DNA from: Scatophagus argus
Lineage: Eukaryota > Chordata > Actinopteri > Scatophagidae
Reading direction: 5' to 3'
Assembly (NCBI RefSeq): GCF_020382885.2
Contig: NC_058504.1
Location: 9,042,519-9,106,518, forward strand
Length of the DNA: 64,000 nt
In this document: positions 19,621 to 33,029 of the stretch, in pieces
How positions within the stretch are numbered: position 1 is the first letter of the stretch
Layout of the letters: every line of letters begins with the position of its first letter
The notes under the pieces: model-generated
Databases searched by the model: none
What the model saw: only the letters and a program-made list of their open reading frames with translations
What the model was told of the DNA's origin: nothing
Position numbers and translations under genes: made by a program

Positions 19621-22600
19621 CAGCAACTGTGTGCTTAATAAATGGCTTCCCCGGTTTTGTGGTAAAACTGCCAAAGCACCATTTCTTGTCTCATAGTGGG
19701 AGGAGAAAGGCAGGAAGATTGAACAAAATGGTGCCTTTCTGTGTTGAAATGTGACTTTGGATCGCTTTGACTCCCTGAGGGTTGAGTGATGCAAGTCTTA
19801 AGAAAAATCCTCTGACATCCACTGCCCTTGAAGAATGAAGTTTTATGATGTTTTAAGTGTATTCTCACTGAAATATTGAATCAGTAGTCAAGGACACAAT
19901 TAGGTCACTTCTCCCCTCCACACATCAGGGACTGACTTTTTCTGTGTTCAGATGCTTTAGTCATGTGAGACGAATGAGAGCTGAAGTGTTTGCTGCTCTA
20001 TAATGAAGGCTTTATCTGATCGTGTGTGTGTGTGTGTTAGCAACACTCCAAGCCATATTTGTTGGATAGGAGTGTTACTGTGTTGATAAAGCTCCCCTCC
20101 CTTTTGTCCACACATATTTGACCTCAGTGTGTCTGGGTCTTGCAGCCGCACCCTGATTTCTTCAGTCACCAGCTGACCTTATGTATGTGTTGTGATACAG
20201 CTTCATGTGTGGACAAAAGAGAGTGTGTGTGCCTGTCCTGTTCTCCTGACACTGTGTGTGTGTGTGTGTGTGTGTGTGCACACGGTGAGTCACCGAGCGA
20301 CCTGACAGAGATCGTGCAGCCCAGTCTGTCACTGGTCTGTCTGCCCACTAACTAGATTTGGAGGGTTGGTGAGACACATGGATGTCTCTGGGACACAGGG
20401 ACGAGGAGCTTGTTGCTCTTGGTAACAGTGAAGAGAATGCGGGTGCTTGTTTCAGTCACGCTGAGCGATTTCCTCTCATTTGTTCAGGAAGTATAGGTCG
20501 GGTTTCCTGTTTCTCTGTGCCAGCAAATGCCAGATCTGACACTCTAGAGCTGAGCGGTGATGGAACTGTATCCAACACTTCTGTATGCGTTTGATATGCA
20601 TTGCATCTCTTGTTAGGATGACTTTCAAAAGCACACCATGATTTTCTTGTATTTGGCAAAATACACAAATATATACAATATTTGTAGTTTTGCTTATTGT
20701 TCCAGATGATCAGTAGTTATGTCTGCTTTATTAGAAGTAGGCTTTTGTAGATGGCATGTGGGGAGATGGCAGTGAGTGGGTGGAGTGAGGACCATCGCCG
20801 GGTGAGACAGTCAGTATGCAGCGAGACACTGTGAAACCAGATGTACTTTTATCTATGTTAGTGCTGTAAGAGAATCAAAACTGAATGGAATGGATAAACA
20901 AACATGTCTTACAGCTTAAAAATCCTATTTAACAATGAGTGATTTTATGTTTCCATCGATGGACTTCTGGTGGTGTTTACAACAAATGAGAGAAGATAGA
21001 TTTTTCTGTTACAGCAGTTCGAGAAAACAAATTATACTGACAAACCGCAGTGTAGTACATTATGAATATCTTATATTCGTGAATATCTAATTTGGTTAAT
21101 GTAAACTAATTGATGGAGATATATATTTCCATGTGACATAAAAACTTCATGTATACCCTTTATGCTCTCTTTGTTTAAATGATGTTCATGCAAATTGACC
21201 TTCTATTAGTAACTTAAATGACAGAATTGTCAACAAATCAGGTCCTATGTTGCGTTAAGCATTTTTTTCTACATTATGTGCTGTATTTGTCATTTTCTTC
21301 TGCCGATAATATTCGACTGCTCAAGGTGTGCATCCTTTTTTCTTTAATTATTAATAATGGGGTTTTTTTTTCATCTTCACCTGCCTGCCAAAATCTACGT
21401 TAATTCAAAGCTTCAAATGATGGAACTGGAGAGAAATGCAACAAGCCAGATGTTAACATGAGAACTTTCTTAAACGTTAACAGGAGTGTGAAGGAACAGA
21501 GGAGCTGGAACACAGTTTCTGATGTTACTCAGAGGGAGGTTTTTGTAGGCGGAGAGTCACGGCGCCTTCCTGCTCATTAATTAGTCTTTGTGGGTTTGGT
21601 GTAATTAGGTGACAGATTATAAAAGGCCAAACGTAATGCTGTGCTCTGTGGTAATGGACCAAATCAAATCTGTAATTACATCCAGCTGCCCTTTACACAC
21701 AAACACACACAAATACACTTACACACAAGCCATCTAACTGCATTGATTTATTTTGTTTTTGATGTATGAAGAAGGTTATTTAATAAAGTTAAGAGACAGG
21801 CCCCCCTTTTAAAAGGAAAGTATTATAGTTCCTGACCGAGCTTAGTAGATTTATCATGAGTGATTTCCTGTCTTAGTCATTCTCTTGAGGCTCTTGGTCT
21901 CATCTATATTTCAGTATTTAAGCTTATCTGGACTCTAAAGGGCCAGAACAGTCAGAGTAAAGTGAAATGTGTGGACTCACATTTGCTTTAGTGCAGAACA
22001 GACGACGACGATGGTCGTGCAGTCAGAGGTCGCACTGGCTTTGCCTCATTAACTCATCGTAAAACTAGACAAATATATAATTCAACTCATCAAAGCCATT
22101 TTTTTTTTTTTTTTTCCCGCAATCACTTCTGGTTTGGTCAAAATGAATCCTTAACTCACAGAGTCAGATGAGAAAATATTCTGGTTCCACATGCTGTCTG
22201 CAGACTCACTGCGACTCTCTTGCTTCCTTGCTGCTCACCTGCCTCTCACCTTTCTCCTGTCCCTACCCCACCTGCCGCGTCTTTTCGTCCCTGGAGTCAC
22301 AGACCTCGCTGGAGTTGCTGTAAATCCCCTCTGTGCTGTTTACCCCACCCCCCACCCCCGCCCCTGCTGGTCTTTGTGGCTGCATCCAGTCCCTGTCTGA
22401 GGTCAAGTTGCGTTCACTGGAAGGCTGAAGACCTCGGCTGACCTGAGATTGCTGTCAGTCTGAGCAGACAGAAATGGATGGGGACTTTGTTTTTTTGTTT
22501 TTTTTTTTTTTCAGTTTTGGTGAGATTATCCATGATGTCTTTTTTGCTTTTCTATCAGGAATGCACTTTGTGTTTTCTTGTGCAATATTATCTCTTGGAA

Positions 22601-23257
22601 GAACAATCACCGAAATAACAGAGGGGAAAAAAAAATGTCACTGATGCATGTTTTTCTTCCGTTCTAAAACGTTCTACTCTGGCTCACTTCACAGTTTAGT
22701 TTCGAGCACATACCACACACCACCTGTACTTATATAAGACTTCGCTTCTCCTCTACTCAGTCGGATATACAGTTGCTCCTCCTGTGAGTCATCCCTTTGA
22801 CTTATGATGTCAAGAGGTCCAACATGTCATCTATACGTGTTCTGGACTCTCCAACAAAACATTTTATGTTGGGGCAATGGGAGTATCTATTGTCCCTCAT
22901 GGCCACCATTCAAAGCCTTCACACTGGGTTTTCTGGGAGTTTTTTTTACCCTCTGATGTTGCAGCAGTGGAATCCAATCTCCATCACCTAATCTATCCCG
23001 TCTGCATCATACTCTCTCTCATCCACGCTGTTCTCTAATGCATAGCCTAAAAAGGACTGGCAGGCCCAACGTTGGATTTGCACATGGGGTCGGGGGTGTG
23101 TGTGTGTGGGGGTTACAGAGGGGTATATACAAGCCCCCCATATCTTCACAAGGCATATGGTCTGTGGGTTTGACCCTCTGTGGATGCTACTGTCTCCTCC
23201 TGTACCTGCATTGTCTTTCTTTTCTCCCTCTTCTTGACCTCTTGACTGGAACCAATC

Positions 23258-23279
23258 ATGACTTTCTACAGACATTCAG
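23258..23279 (+). CDS. fhl1: Alternative first coding exon of fhl1 (long N terminus)
   Basis: ATG at 23258 opens MTFYRHSG and ends in phase 1 at a GTAAAA donor. The acceptor TTCCACAG at 25744 then continues GPKSYLTST directly into the Met of the main isoform (25771). The joined 16-residue extension has exactly the length of the long-isoform extension of mammalian FHL1 (MASHRHSGPSSYKVGT) and shares RHSGP and SY with it. That length and pattern make it a real alternative start and not a chance open frame. Function of the extension is unknown. Confidence 0.8.
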
Positions 23280-25770
23280 GTAAAATTAAGAAAAATATCG
23301 GCACCACAACACTGAATGCTGGATAAATTATTGAATATGTTAGCAGTAATCAGTTGCAAAGTGTCAAACCTGTCTGCCATTTTCATGCCTCCATTTGCAG
23401 CTCCAGAAAAATTGTTTTAGGTTGATTGTGAATTTGTGCAATGATTTCAACATAATACTGTGAAAACCACAGTAAAAATGTTGAGTTTTAGATTAGAAAA
23501 CTTTCAAAAGTTCAACCAATTTTAAATGTATTATTTAGTTTAAGAGGTTTTTAAAAAAAGTGTTAATGCATGGCATCAATACTCAAATGTCCAAATAGAA
23601 GTATATTCCTTCTCTGGTAGGAGACATTTAATTGATTCCTTTATGCTCTGTAGCACTGACGCATTGATACAGACTTTGTCATCTATTTCAAAACTAAAAC
23701 CGCATTGTGTTAATTAGCAGATGAAATTTGTCACAATGAATCCATGAATTTGTAGAAGTAGAGGGCCCAGAGGTTCATTAGTGCTCAGTAAGAATAATGA
23801 TCATCTGACCTTTTTCTGCAGTCCACTGAATGTCAATTGAACTAAACATTTGTGGTTATGACAGAATCATCTTGTAGTAGAAAAATATTTGGTACTCTCT
23901 TTTACTCCTCGTTTGTAGTTGCATGTCGTGGGAAGTGTTCTGCAAGGTTTACATTGTATCTCACATGTGTTTTGTTGTACCTCAGTAACTTTTTGTCTCC
24001 GAACCGCCATGATAACAAGACGTGAATGTGTCATAATGACCTGATTTCATAGGAAGTCTACCTTTAAGAGAGCACGCTGTCATTATCCAAGAAGGTTTTG
24101 GCAATGTTGATTTGGCTTATAAATGGTCTGAGTCTTTCTGTCTTTGATCTCACGCTGCCACTGACTCACCTCTTATACTGGTCTCACATTGACCTTTCTT
24201 GGTCCCCAAAGGGACCACAGTAGCATAATCCACCCCGTATACAGCTCGGTGTCGGTACATACCACGCCTGTTTGACAGAGGGCAGCTGTCATACTGTTTG
24301 CAAGGAAAGATTAAAGTGCTGGACCCTTCTCAGCTGGAGCCACAATAGCTGCATAGTCCCAGTAGTCATCACTCCGCATCCGTCTCCATTTGTCACCTCT
24401 GGAATGTCAATGCACTTTAAATAGAGAGTGCAGATTTAAAATAGATCTCTGGGCTGCCTGGACTCAGGGATGAGACCCAAGCATTGTGATTTGACAGGAC
24501 TGACTATGGTGGACTGGGTGGGCTTTTCCTGTTTTAGTTCCATGAAATGATAAGAGGAGGTGAGTTGAGGCATGTCAGGGCTCAGTCATCAGTCCAGTCT
24601 TTATCCCCACAGCACAGCTGCAGATAGCTCCCTCACTCCAATCCCTCTCCCATCCATGTACACTCCAGGGATGCATACCACGCTCCGGGAGGCCCATCTC
24701 TTTGACACGGCTGTTTACCACATCCCACTTAAATAGCTGCAGTCTCCTTTCATAAATATTTCCCTTGTTCCTATGGTTACTTGGACAAAATGACATTCCT
24801 CCCATTGTTTACTAAATCGCTCCTGTTGCACCGACCAGATTAAAATGATATCTGTCGCGCCGGACAAATCACTTTTTCTGACACAATGCTCAGCTGCTTT
24901 CCCTGACATCCTGTCAGAGAGAGAGATAGAGAGGTATTAAAGTGATATAGATGATGCATTTTATGCCCACGCTCTCCACTCTACGCAACAGCTGTTCCAG
25001 GAATCTACTCAGCTCAGGCCTGGTCCCAGTGGATGCCCCCTGCGATGGGAATACAGAAATGTTGTTGACCGAGGAAGCAAAGTGACTAAGTTTACAGTGC
25101 TTACACAAACAGTCGATAAAATGACCGGGCAGAATATGCAGACAAAAGACAAATTGTGCGCCAGAGTCATCGGGGAGGTCTTCAAGGTGGGGGGTGACGA
25201 GAATGAGCCAGACAGTCTAAAAATATGCCCTAAGCTTTCCAGGGAGTGTTTGATAAAAAGTCTGCAGGCTAGAAGGCATGCAGACAACAAGCTTGACTGC
25301 TCTTTTCTTTTTTTGCCTAACTTGCCCTTCTCTCATTAGTTTGGTATGCTGCTGTTAATGGCTGCATCTCCCTGTGTATTTCATTGTACAAATATTAAAA
25401 GGAAAACATAAAAAGTATACATGTATAAACAGATTTAGAGTAACAGTCCATGGCCTTATTTAATGACTGGTGTTCACCAAACTCCAGTCATTAAATTTTT
25501 ATTGCATCCTTATTAAATGCTTATATTAAACTTGTGACTTTCCTCACCTCTTTTGTTCTCTTTTTTTCTGAGCTTTAAATCAACTGTATTCATTGTTGCT
25601 GAATGGGATCATCTAGTTTTCACTTGCAATGTTCAGAGAATCATGGGGACTTTAGAAAAGGTAACACTGTCCCCATCTGGTGACTAAAGGAAAGAGCCAG
25701 AAGCTCTCCAACCGGCCGTCTGACAGTCACTTGTGTTTCCACAGGTCCCAAGAGTTATCTCACCTCCACC

Positions 25771-28700
25771 ATGACTGATCGCTTCGACTGCTACTACTGC
25801 CGTGACAACCTGCATGGGAAGAAGTATGTGAAGAAGGACGAGAAGCACGTGTGCACCAAGTGCTTCGACAAGCTGTGCGCCAACACCTGTGCGGAGTGCA
25901 AACGCCCCATTGGTGCCGACTCCAAGGTGAAAACACAGTGTGAGTGAAGGAAAACGGATGAATGAGTAAAGAGGGGATCAAAATAAACAACAAAAACAAC
26001 CAGCAGTTCAGCAGTGGTGGGAGGTAACTAAGTGAATTCCCTCAAGGACAACTTGAGTACAGTTTTAAGGCCATGCTTAGTTTTTGATTTAGTTCTTGTG
26101 AAAATAGATGCATAGGTCGTTGTGAGGGTTGTGGTGTGTTATGCCTCAGTACTGGTGAAAGCTGTGGTCGGAGGCATTGTGGCTCAGCATTATTGTTATC
26201 TGTTCAGCTGTTTCTCAAGAACATCTCAGGAATGCCTTTTCGTCTCAAACGTTCACTTGGACTTGAGGATGGACTGATTAGAATTTGGCCAAAGATGGTC
26301 CAATGTCACTGTGACCCCACAAAAGACATTTTTGGCCGCAACTCAAGAATTTCTACATTAATTATGACAAAATTTCAAAATGTCTAATAGGATAAAATGA
26401 TGAAGGGCTGACATTTTATATCCAAATGGTCAAAGGTCAACTTCACTGTCACGTCATAATGTTTTCTGGCCATTGTTCAGCACCATAACTCAGGAACAGA
26501 AGGGCAGACTGTGAACATATTTCACAATTGGATCAAATGGTGGACTCTAATCTTGGGAGTCCACCTTGAGGCTGTGCTGACTGCATAGATCTCCGGTATA
26601 GCTGGGTTGAAGATGTGTGTGTGAAACCTCAACATCAATATGTGATGCATTGTAGCCCACCACAAGCTCACTGATTTTGCTGATACTGAGCATCAGGAGA
26701 TTGTTGTTGCATCATGTGGCGAAGCTCTCTATCAGTCATCCTCTGAGTCTGACCAGACATGGATGTAAAGTGCAAATTGACTGGTTGGTGGAGGCATACA
26801 GAAGCTTTTCCATCTCTAACATGTCAAAATGTCCTCTGTGAAAGGTTTGTTACTGGCTTAATACAAACACAGATGGCAAGAGAGGAAGTGAAAGACAGAA
26901 AATGAGGATGTTATTGTTGCGTGTGTTTTTCTCAGTTATCGCTTGTCTATTCAGAGATCTCCGTCTGAAGCTGTTGCACAAATTGCCTGTCATCTGGCAG
27001 TGACTTCTGCTCCTATAATACTCTCACCACTCAGTCAGACAGTTAAATGTGTGAAAAAGATGTTATTACTGCTAATGGGGCTTAAATACTTTATATCTCA
27101 TTTCCACTATCTAAGCCCCCTAACGTCTTCATGGCACACCACACTCAAGTTCAAGGCCCGGGCCTCAGTTCACATGATGGGTAAACAAACTACTTTAATG
27201 AGGTCTGCATGAGGACTGGGTGAAGACACCTCTGCTCATCACAAGCCTCCTCTGTGTGTTCAGGAGCTGCACCATAAGAACCGCTACTGGCATGAAGACT
27301 GTTTCCGCTGTGCCAAGTGCTACAAGCCGCTGGCCGCGGAGCCGTTCAGTGCCCGAGATGATGGCAAGATAATGTGTGGCAAGTGTGGCGCCAGGGAGGA
27401 TGGCAACCGCTGCCAGGGTTGCTACAAAGTGGTCATGCCAGGTGAGTCTCTTAATGAGAGACCAGCTTTGGTTGATTTACTTGAGATGATGAAAACACAC
27501 CCATGCCTTCCTGATGAAGCAGTTTAGTTTAGTTTTGAAGCAGGATTTCTTCAACAATAATACTTTAAGCTGTACTGTTTAAATGTTGACTCTGATTGCT
27601 GTTCATTGCTTTTTACTTCTTCTTTTTTTGCTGTTTAGCTGTGCCTATTTAGACCTCTCTTTGATGTCATTTTACTCTATATGAAGTATTGTGTAATTGA
27701 ATGAAGTGCTACATGAACAGAAATTATTATTACCAGTGACAGTAAAGATCCTGGAAAAATAGCTTCCTCATTTGTGCCACTCAGTGTCCATTAAGCCTTC
27801 AATAAGCAGCAGCCTCCCTTCCAAAAATACCAAATATGTAAATGCATAAAACAAATTATGCACAATAGATTTTAGTCTTGGATTTTATTATTTTCCCTCA
27901 TTATAAAAGCTTCAGTGATGAGAAGGAACAAATTAGATATAATTATGTCAGACAGAGTAGAATTAAAAGATATTAAAAACACTGTCGCCTATGTTAAGGT
28001 AGCCCCTTAAATCCCATTGACTTAATCCAAAATGGTTGATTTTAATTTATGTTTGTGTTTTAGGATCCCAGAGTGTGGATTACAAGAATAAGGTGTGGCA
28101 CGAGGAATGCTTCAAATGCTTTGAGTGCAATCAGCCAATCCGCACTCAGAGCTTCCTGACCAAGGGTGATGACTTCTACTGCGTTCCCTGCCATGACAAG
28201 AAGTTTTCCAAGAAATGCTTCTGCTGCAAGCAGGTGAGAGCCTTGAGCGTATCGCTGTGTGTGTTTTTGTGGTTGGAAAAATATTCATTGGTTTGACTGA
28301 AAGAGCAGATGTATCACTTACTGTTTAGTGTCCTGTCTGTACAAAACTGTGGTGCAGGCGGCTCACTTTGCCAAATTCCAGCTGAATGAACAATATTACA
28401 GCAATTAGGTGTTTAAGATCGTGATCCAGTCGTTCCTGTGCCCCTCTAAGGCCATCACCTCTGGAGGAATCAGCTACCAGGACCAGCCGTGGCACTCTGA
28501 GTGCTTCGTGTGCAACAGCTGCCGTAAACCTCTTGCAGGAGCTCGCTTTACTTCCCACGAGAACCAAGTTTACTGCGTGGACTGCTTCAAGACCGATGTG
28601 GCCAAGAAGTGCCATGGCTGCAAGAACCCAATCACAGGTCAGGGCAGCCTAAACAGATGTTCTTATTAGTGGGATTTCTGTTGCAAACACATACCAGTGC

Positions 28701-29440
28701 TGTTAACTAATTCTGAATAATTTCCAAGAATTTTGAATAATTTGAAAAGAACTTTGGTATGTAATTTGGTACTAATTACAGAGAGTATTGACCCATGTTG
28801 AACTGATTGACCTTGAGTTAAATTAATTCCCGTGAACTGTCATCACAGACACGCACAAATGTGAAATTTATCTTCAGCTTAGGATACAATTCCAACTAAT
28901 AATTCTATAATAATAATAATAATATTCCATAATAATTAAGTTTGTGTTATACTGAGGAGGGCAAAATCTGAACTGTGGTAAAAGCATATTTTGAATCCAA
29001 TTTAGCATGTGTTACTTCGACTGACAGCCGTCACACTGAGCATCCTGAACTAAACAGTTCAGCAGTAGATTACAGCACACACTGAATTCAAAGTGCCTTG
29101 TTTAAATGCCCATAAACCCTTAAAAAGGAGCATTAATTTCTAATTTAATTCTTTAGTTCTGTCATAAAGACCAATCTGTGTTGGATGTTGGGACAAATGA
29201 CTGGAACAAGTAAAAGATTCATTACCAGTCTTGACTGTCGACTGAAGGATAAGGATGTCCACCAATCTCTGCCCTGTCTCTGCAGGGTTCGGCCATGGCA
29301 CCAATGTGGTCAACTATGAGGGCTACTCCTGGCATGAGTATTGCTTCAACTGCAAGAAGTGCTCCCTCTCGTTGGCCAACAAGCGCTTTGTCATCAATGG
29401 AGATCACATCTACTGCCCTGACTGTGCTAAGAAGCTGTGA
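25771..29440 (+). CDS. fhl1: Four and a half LIM domains protein 1
   Basis: Zinc-binding adaptor of striated muscle acting at sarcomere, focal adhesion and nucleus. Exons: 25771-25926, 27264-27441, 28064-28233, 28451-28637, 29286-29440; all phases join, giving 281 residues (human FHL1A has 280). The first exon encodes the N-terminal half LIM (CYYCRDNL...[13 protein letters not shown]). Each following exon carries roughly one LIM domain with the two CxxC...HxxCF...CxxC zinc-finger pattern ([40 protein letters not shown]). The C terminus CPDCAKKL is the FHL1 ending and rules against FHL2/3. The start at 25771 is preceded by CACC. A longer start is supplied by the exon at 23258. The gene is convergent with map7d3. 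Confidence 0.96.
26100..26600 (+). repeat. Probable teleost interspersed repeat in fhl1 intron
   Basis: Phrases such as TGGCCATTGTTCAGCACCAT, CTCAAGAATTTCTACATTAA and 'ggtcaaaggtcaacttcactgt' are shared by a frequent percomorph repeat. No termini or coding remnants were found, so class and edges are uncertain. Confidence 0.4.
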
Positions 29441-30115
29441 ACTGCACAATCAGCTCTGCAGAGGGACACTGTTTAAAGGGGAAATACACCAAAACTGACT
29501 CTTACTTTGCAAAAGAACAGTTTGTTCTCATTAAATTCAACTTTTGGGAGTTTTTGTAGTGAGATTTAACAACAGAGCGCGTGTGACGGACGTCTTAGCA
29601 TTTCTGAATTGAAGAAAATGAAGATGTCAAAAAGTTTTGGTGAAACTTCTCTTTTATGCAGCTGACAGACAAGTTTCAACTAAATATGCACTAGCTTGAA
29701 TCATTTATCTACATATACTGTACATTACTGCAAACTTGTTTCAAGTGTTAGATGCTAACATGGCAACAGAATTTTGTGGGATTGTGATATGCACTGCTGG
29801 GTCTAATCTCATCCAGGATTCTGTGCAGCTGTATGAGACAAAGGCCTTTTTAGTGCTTTACTGGAGTCTATCAGAGAGAATACTATGCTTTTTCCATGCA
29901 TACTGCTCATACATACCAGCTTTGATTAATAATCTGTTATGTCTAGGAAGATTTGAATGGATTATGAGAACTTTCAAATACGTTTAGTGAGTGAATTTGA
30001 AATGCTTATAATTAGGTCTTTGAGACTGATGCTGAAATACAAACTGCTCATGTATTCAAGATTTTATGAGTGATGTTAAATATAAAAGAAGAATAAAGGA
30101 GGAAGTGACCTGTTA
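29441..30115 (+). terminator. fhl1: 3' UTR and poly(A) signal of fhl1
   Basis: AATAAA at 30092-30097 follows about 650 bases of non-coding sequence after the FHL1 stop; cleavage is expected around 30110-30120. No open frame is conserved here. Confidence 0.7.
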
Positions 30116-30159
30116 TCTCTCATTTATCTACAGCAAGGAATTAAAAACATGTCAAAGGG

Positions 30160-33029
30160 AGTATTTTGCAAGACTTTATTGTTTTAACAGTTTGTATCAT
30201 CTCAGTACGCTTTAGATAAATTTACAGTACAAATTTTATTTGTGGACAGGGCGTGGTTAGGATTCTACATCTTCCAGAGAAATATGCATATTCACAAAGT
30301 TGCCCTGGTTGGGTAGACTGATTGTCGAGGCCGAGGTAAGGACAAGCTTTCTTAGTTAACTGTGATACAATAAAAATACTAAATCTCTAAGGCACCTTTC
30401 TATCCTACTGTAAGAGCAGTCGGCTCTGCACTCGAGCCCTCAAAGATGCAGCAGGACCTGGAATAGATACAGTATCTGTTCAAGCAGCAGCTACAACAGG
30501 CCCCCAACAGGTGCTACTCACGAGTGGAGAGGGGAGTAGAAATGTTTTCGGGGGGGCAGACAAATTAACTTCATTAAAAAATTTTCACACAACTCTCCTA
30601 TGAGTATGTACAGTAAAGCTACTCCTGGATAACCATCCTTTAAACACAGCGAGTACTTTTGTGACAGTGCAAAGAGTCTCATGTTTTCTAAATGAATAAT
30701 GTATGAACGATAAAAGCCGGCAGCTCTGGCAGACATAGTAAATAATGAAGGACGGTTTCTGGAGTCTGTTACATTCTTTGAGCTTATATTAATCAAAGCT
30801 AACATCAAAAGCCCCTTGGCTTTATATACAAAGAAATTTTAGTTAGCAAGAGGGTATGAAAGCCAGCAGAGAACAAGGCAAAAATCAAGGTCCCCAAACC
30901 TCGTGCTCAGACTGTTCAAGCATAAGGGATTTCAAGACTTTTAACACAATTCACTGAAGATCAGAGAAGAGACAGAAAACAATGTGGAAACAAGTCTGAC
31001 CCATGTCGTATTTTGTTTGGTGCCTCACGCTTCAAAGTAGAAAATCTGCGACCTGAATTGATATGTCTTCCATAACTGTTAAACAGCATCCCCGCATACT
31101 TTGATATTACATAAAATACATTTTGAAGACATTAAAAGCAACACAGAGGCACAGCCATGACTCCCGTCATGGGTCAGACATGTTGCTGTAACAACTTGCT
31201 ACCAAAATGTTGACTTAAGTTTCTGTGAGGCAATATTCAGAACCAGGGCTGGGGGTTAAAGGGCTGAAAGCACTCAAACATACACACAAATAAACACAAC
31301 ATATTTTGAGAAATATATATTGGGTCCCCATTTGGCCCCTTGTTTTGCAGAACTCTTGTGGAAGAGGACTTAATGTAAATTTTGAGGTTTCAGGTTGCCC
31401 AAACGTAACCCGACTACCCTGTCACAGCACATGAGTCCAACAGAAACCTAACATATCGTAGTCACACACAGGTGCTTCAATTATCCACATCCTGCCACCA
31501 CTCCATCCTAAACATGGCTTAATTTGCCTAATACTGATTATATACAAAATACAGTAACACTTAAATATATGTAGAAAGGATTTTTTTTATATATACGTAA
31601 ACAAACAGCCAAATTTTGTATTATAAAAACCTAGTTGAAATGCATTTTATCAGGTGTAGCAGCTAGTGTGTTGGGAACCTCGGAAGAAGGTTAGCAGGGG
31701 AAATGTGTGTGTGGTTGTGTTGTTAAAGCTACCAGAGAAGTGAAAATCTGATTTTAGTTAGAACGGAACATTCAAGTCCAATTCAGTAATGAACACAAAG
31801 ACAATCAGAAGCAGCTACGAATGAGACTAATGGACTTTGCCTGTGTATCAAGTTAATATGTGATAGCGATGGTTGGACATGGAGATTAGACTAAAACGAC
31901 CAGATTCTGATGTTAATTACAATAGCGTAGTTAGTAAACATAAATTCAATATACATGTGTAAAAATGAACAAAAACCTAAATGGCCCATAAACCCCAAAT
32001 GAACACATTGCTGAAACTTCACCGAATACACAAATTCACAACCGAGTTTGAATCAGCACTTATCAGCTTCAATCATAGCAGTTGGAGCTGTGCTCCTGAA
32101 GCCCCCTAGAGGGCAAAAGCAGGAATCACACAGTGGGAGAAGCCACAGCGAGATGGGTGTGTATTTCATGCCTGAAAAATGAGGCTGAAGGAACAGAGAT
32201 GAGTGAAGCACGAATAAGCACATGAAAAGATGGTTTGCTTAACTGTGCGTGTGTCAGCTTCAGCACAAGTGCTTTACAATATTCACTCTTAAAAATTCAA
32301 GGTTGGGAAAAAATGTTAAGGCCATATTTGCTGGATGCTACAAAGAAATGCAGCCGGTCAAGTAAATTTGGATGAATCACATGCAAAACCTGGTATGCAC
32401 TCCCCACCTGACCACCGACACAACAGAATGTATTAACCTTCCTTTCACTCACAATAGTAGCCTCATATTCAATTCAGACAGCCTGGAATATTCTCGTACG
32501 TGAGAGAGAGGAAAAAAAAAAAAACCCAACAGACTAAACACGTTAGAACAATAATTACAATAACAATAAAGCCAGAATTAATAAATTACAACAATGCACC
32601 CCTGATGAATACAACTCTTAAAAAACATCATCGAAACTGGATGCGACATAGAAAAAAAGTCTAAAGAACTAAACACAAGAGGAAGCGGAAAAAGAAACCT
32701 GAAGCAAGCACACTGAAGGAATATATAGAATTTCCCTGAAGCAAACATATTTTTTTTATATATATATATAATTTTGATATATTTGTTTCCTCATCGTTTA
32801 TGGTGCAAATGTAGCTCTAGGGGTGGTCTTTCCACTTCATCTTGTGTTCCTCCTTCTGGAAGAGGAGGAGGAGGAGGAGGAGAAAGAGGAGGAAACTGTA
32901 ACTGGGAGAGAACTTTTCTACTTTTAAGGAGCTCAGGGAGACGGGAACTTTACGAGTGCAGTAAGAGGCTTCTCCGCAATGGCTGCAGCATCAGATCTCT
33001 ACAGACACACAGAGAGAAAAGTCATCTTT
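30160..33029 (-). other. map7d3: Probable 3' UTR of map7d3 with poly(A) signal
   Basis: On the minus strand AATAAA occurs at 30180-30175, about 2.85 kb beyond the inferred stop. The stretch has no exon-like open frame and contains A/T tracts, a (TA)n at about 32757-32770 and a GGA-type purine tract at 32862-32890. It ends only about 80 bp from the fhl1 poly(A) signal. Confidence 0.55.

Noticed and set aside
28638..29285. Possible FHL1B-type alternative exon in the last intron
   Set aside because: I could not find a convincing exon with a nuclear-localisation-like sequence and good splice sites.
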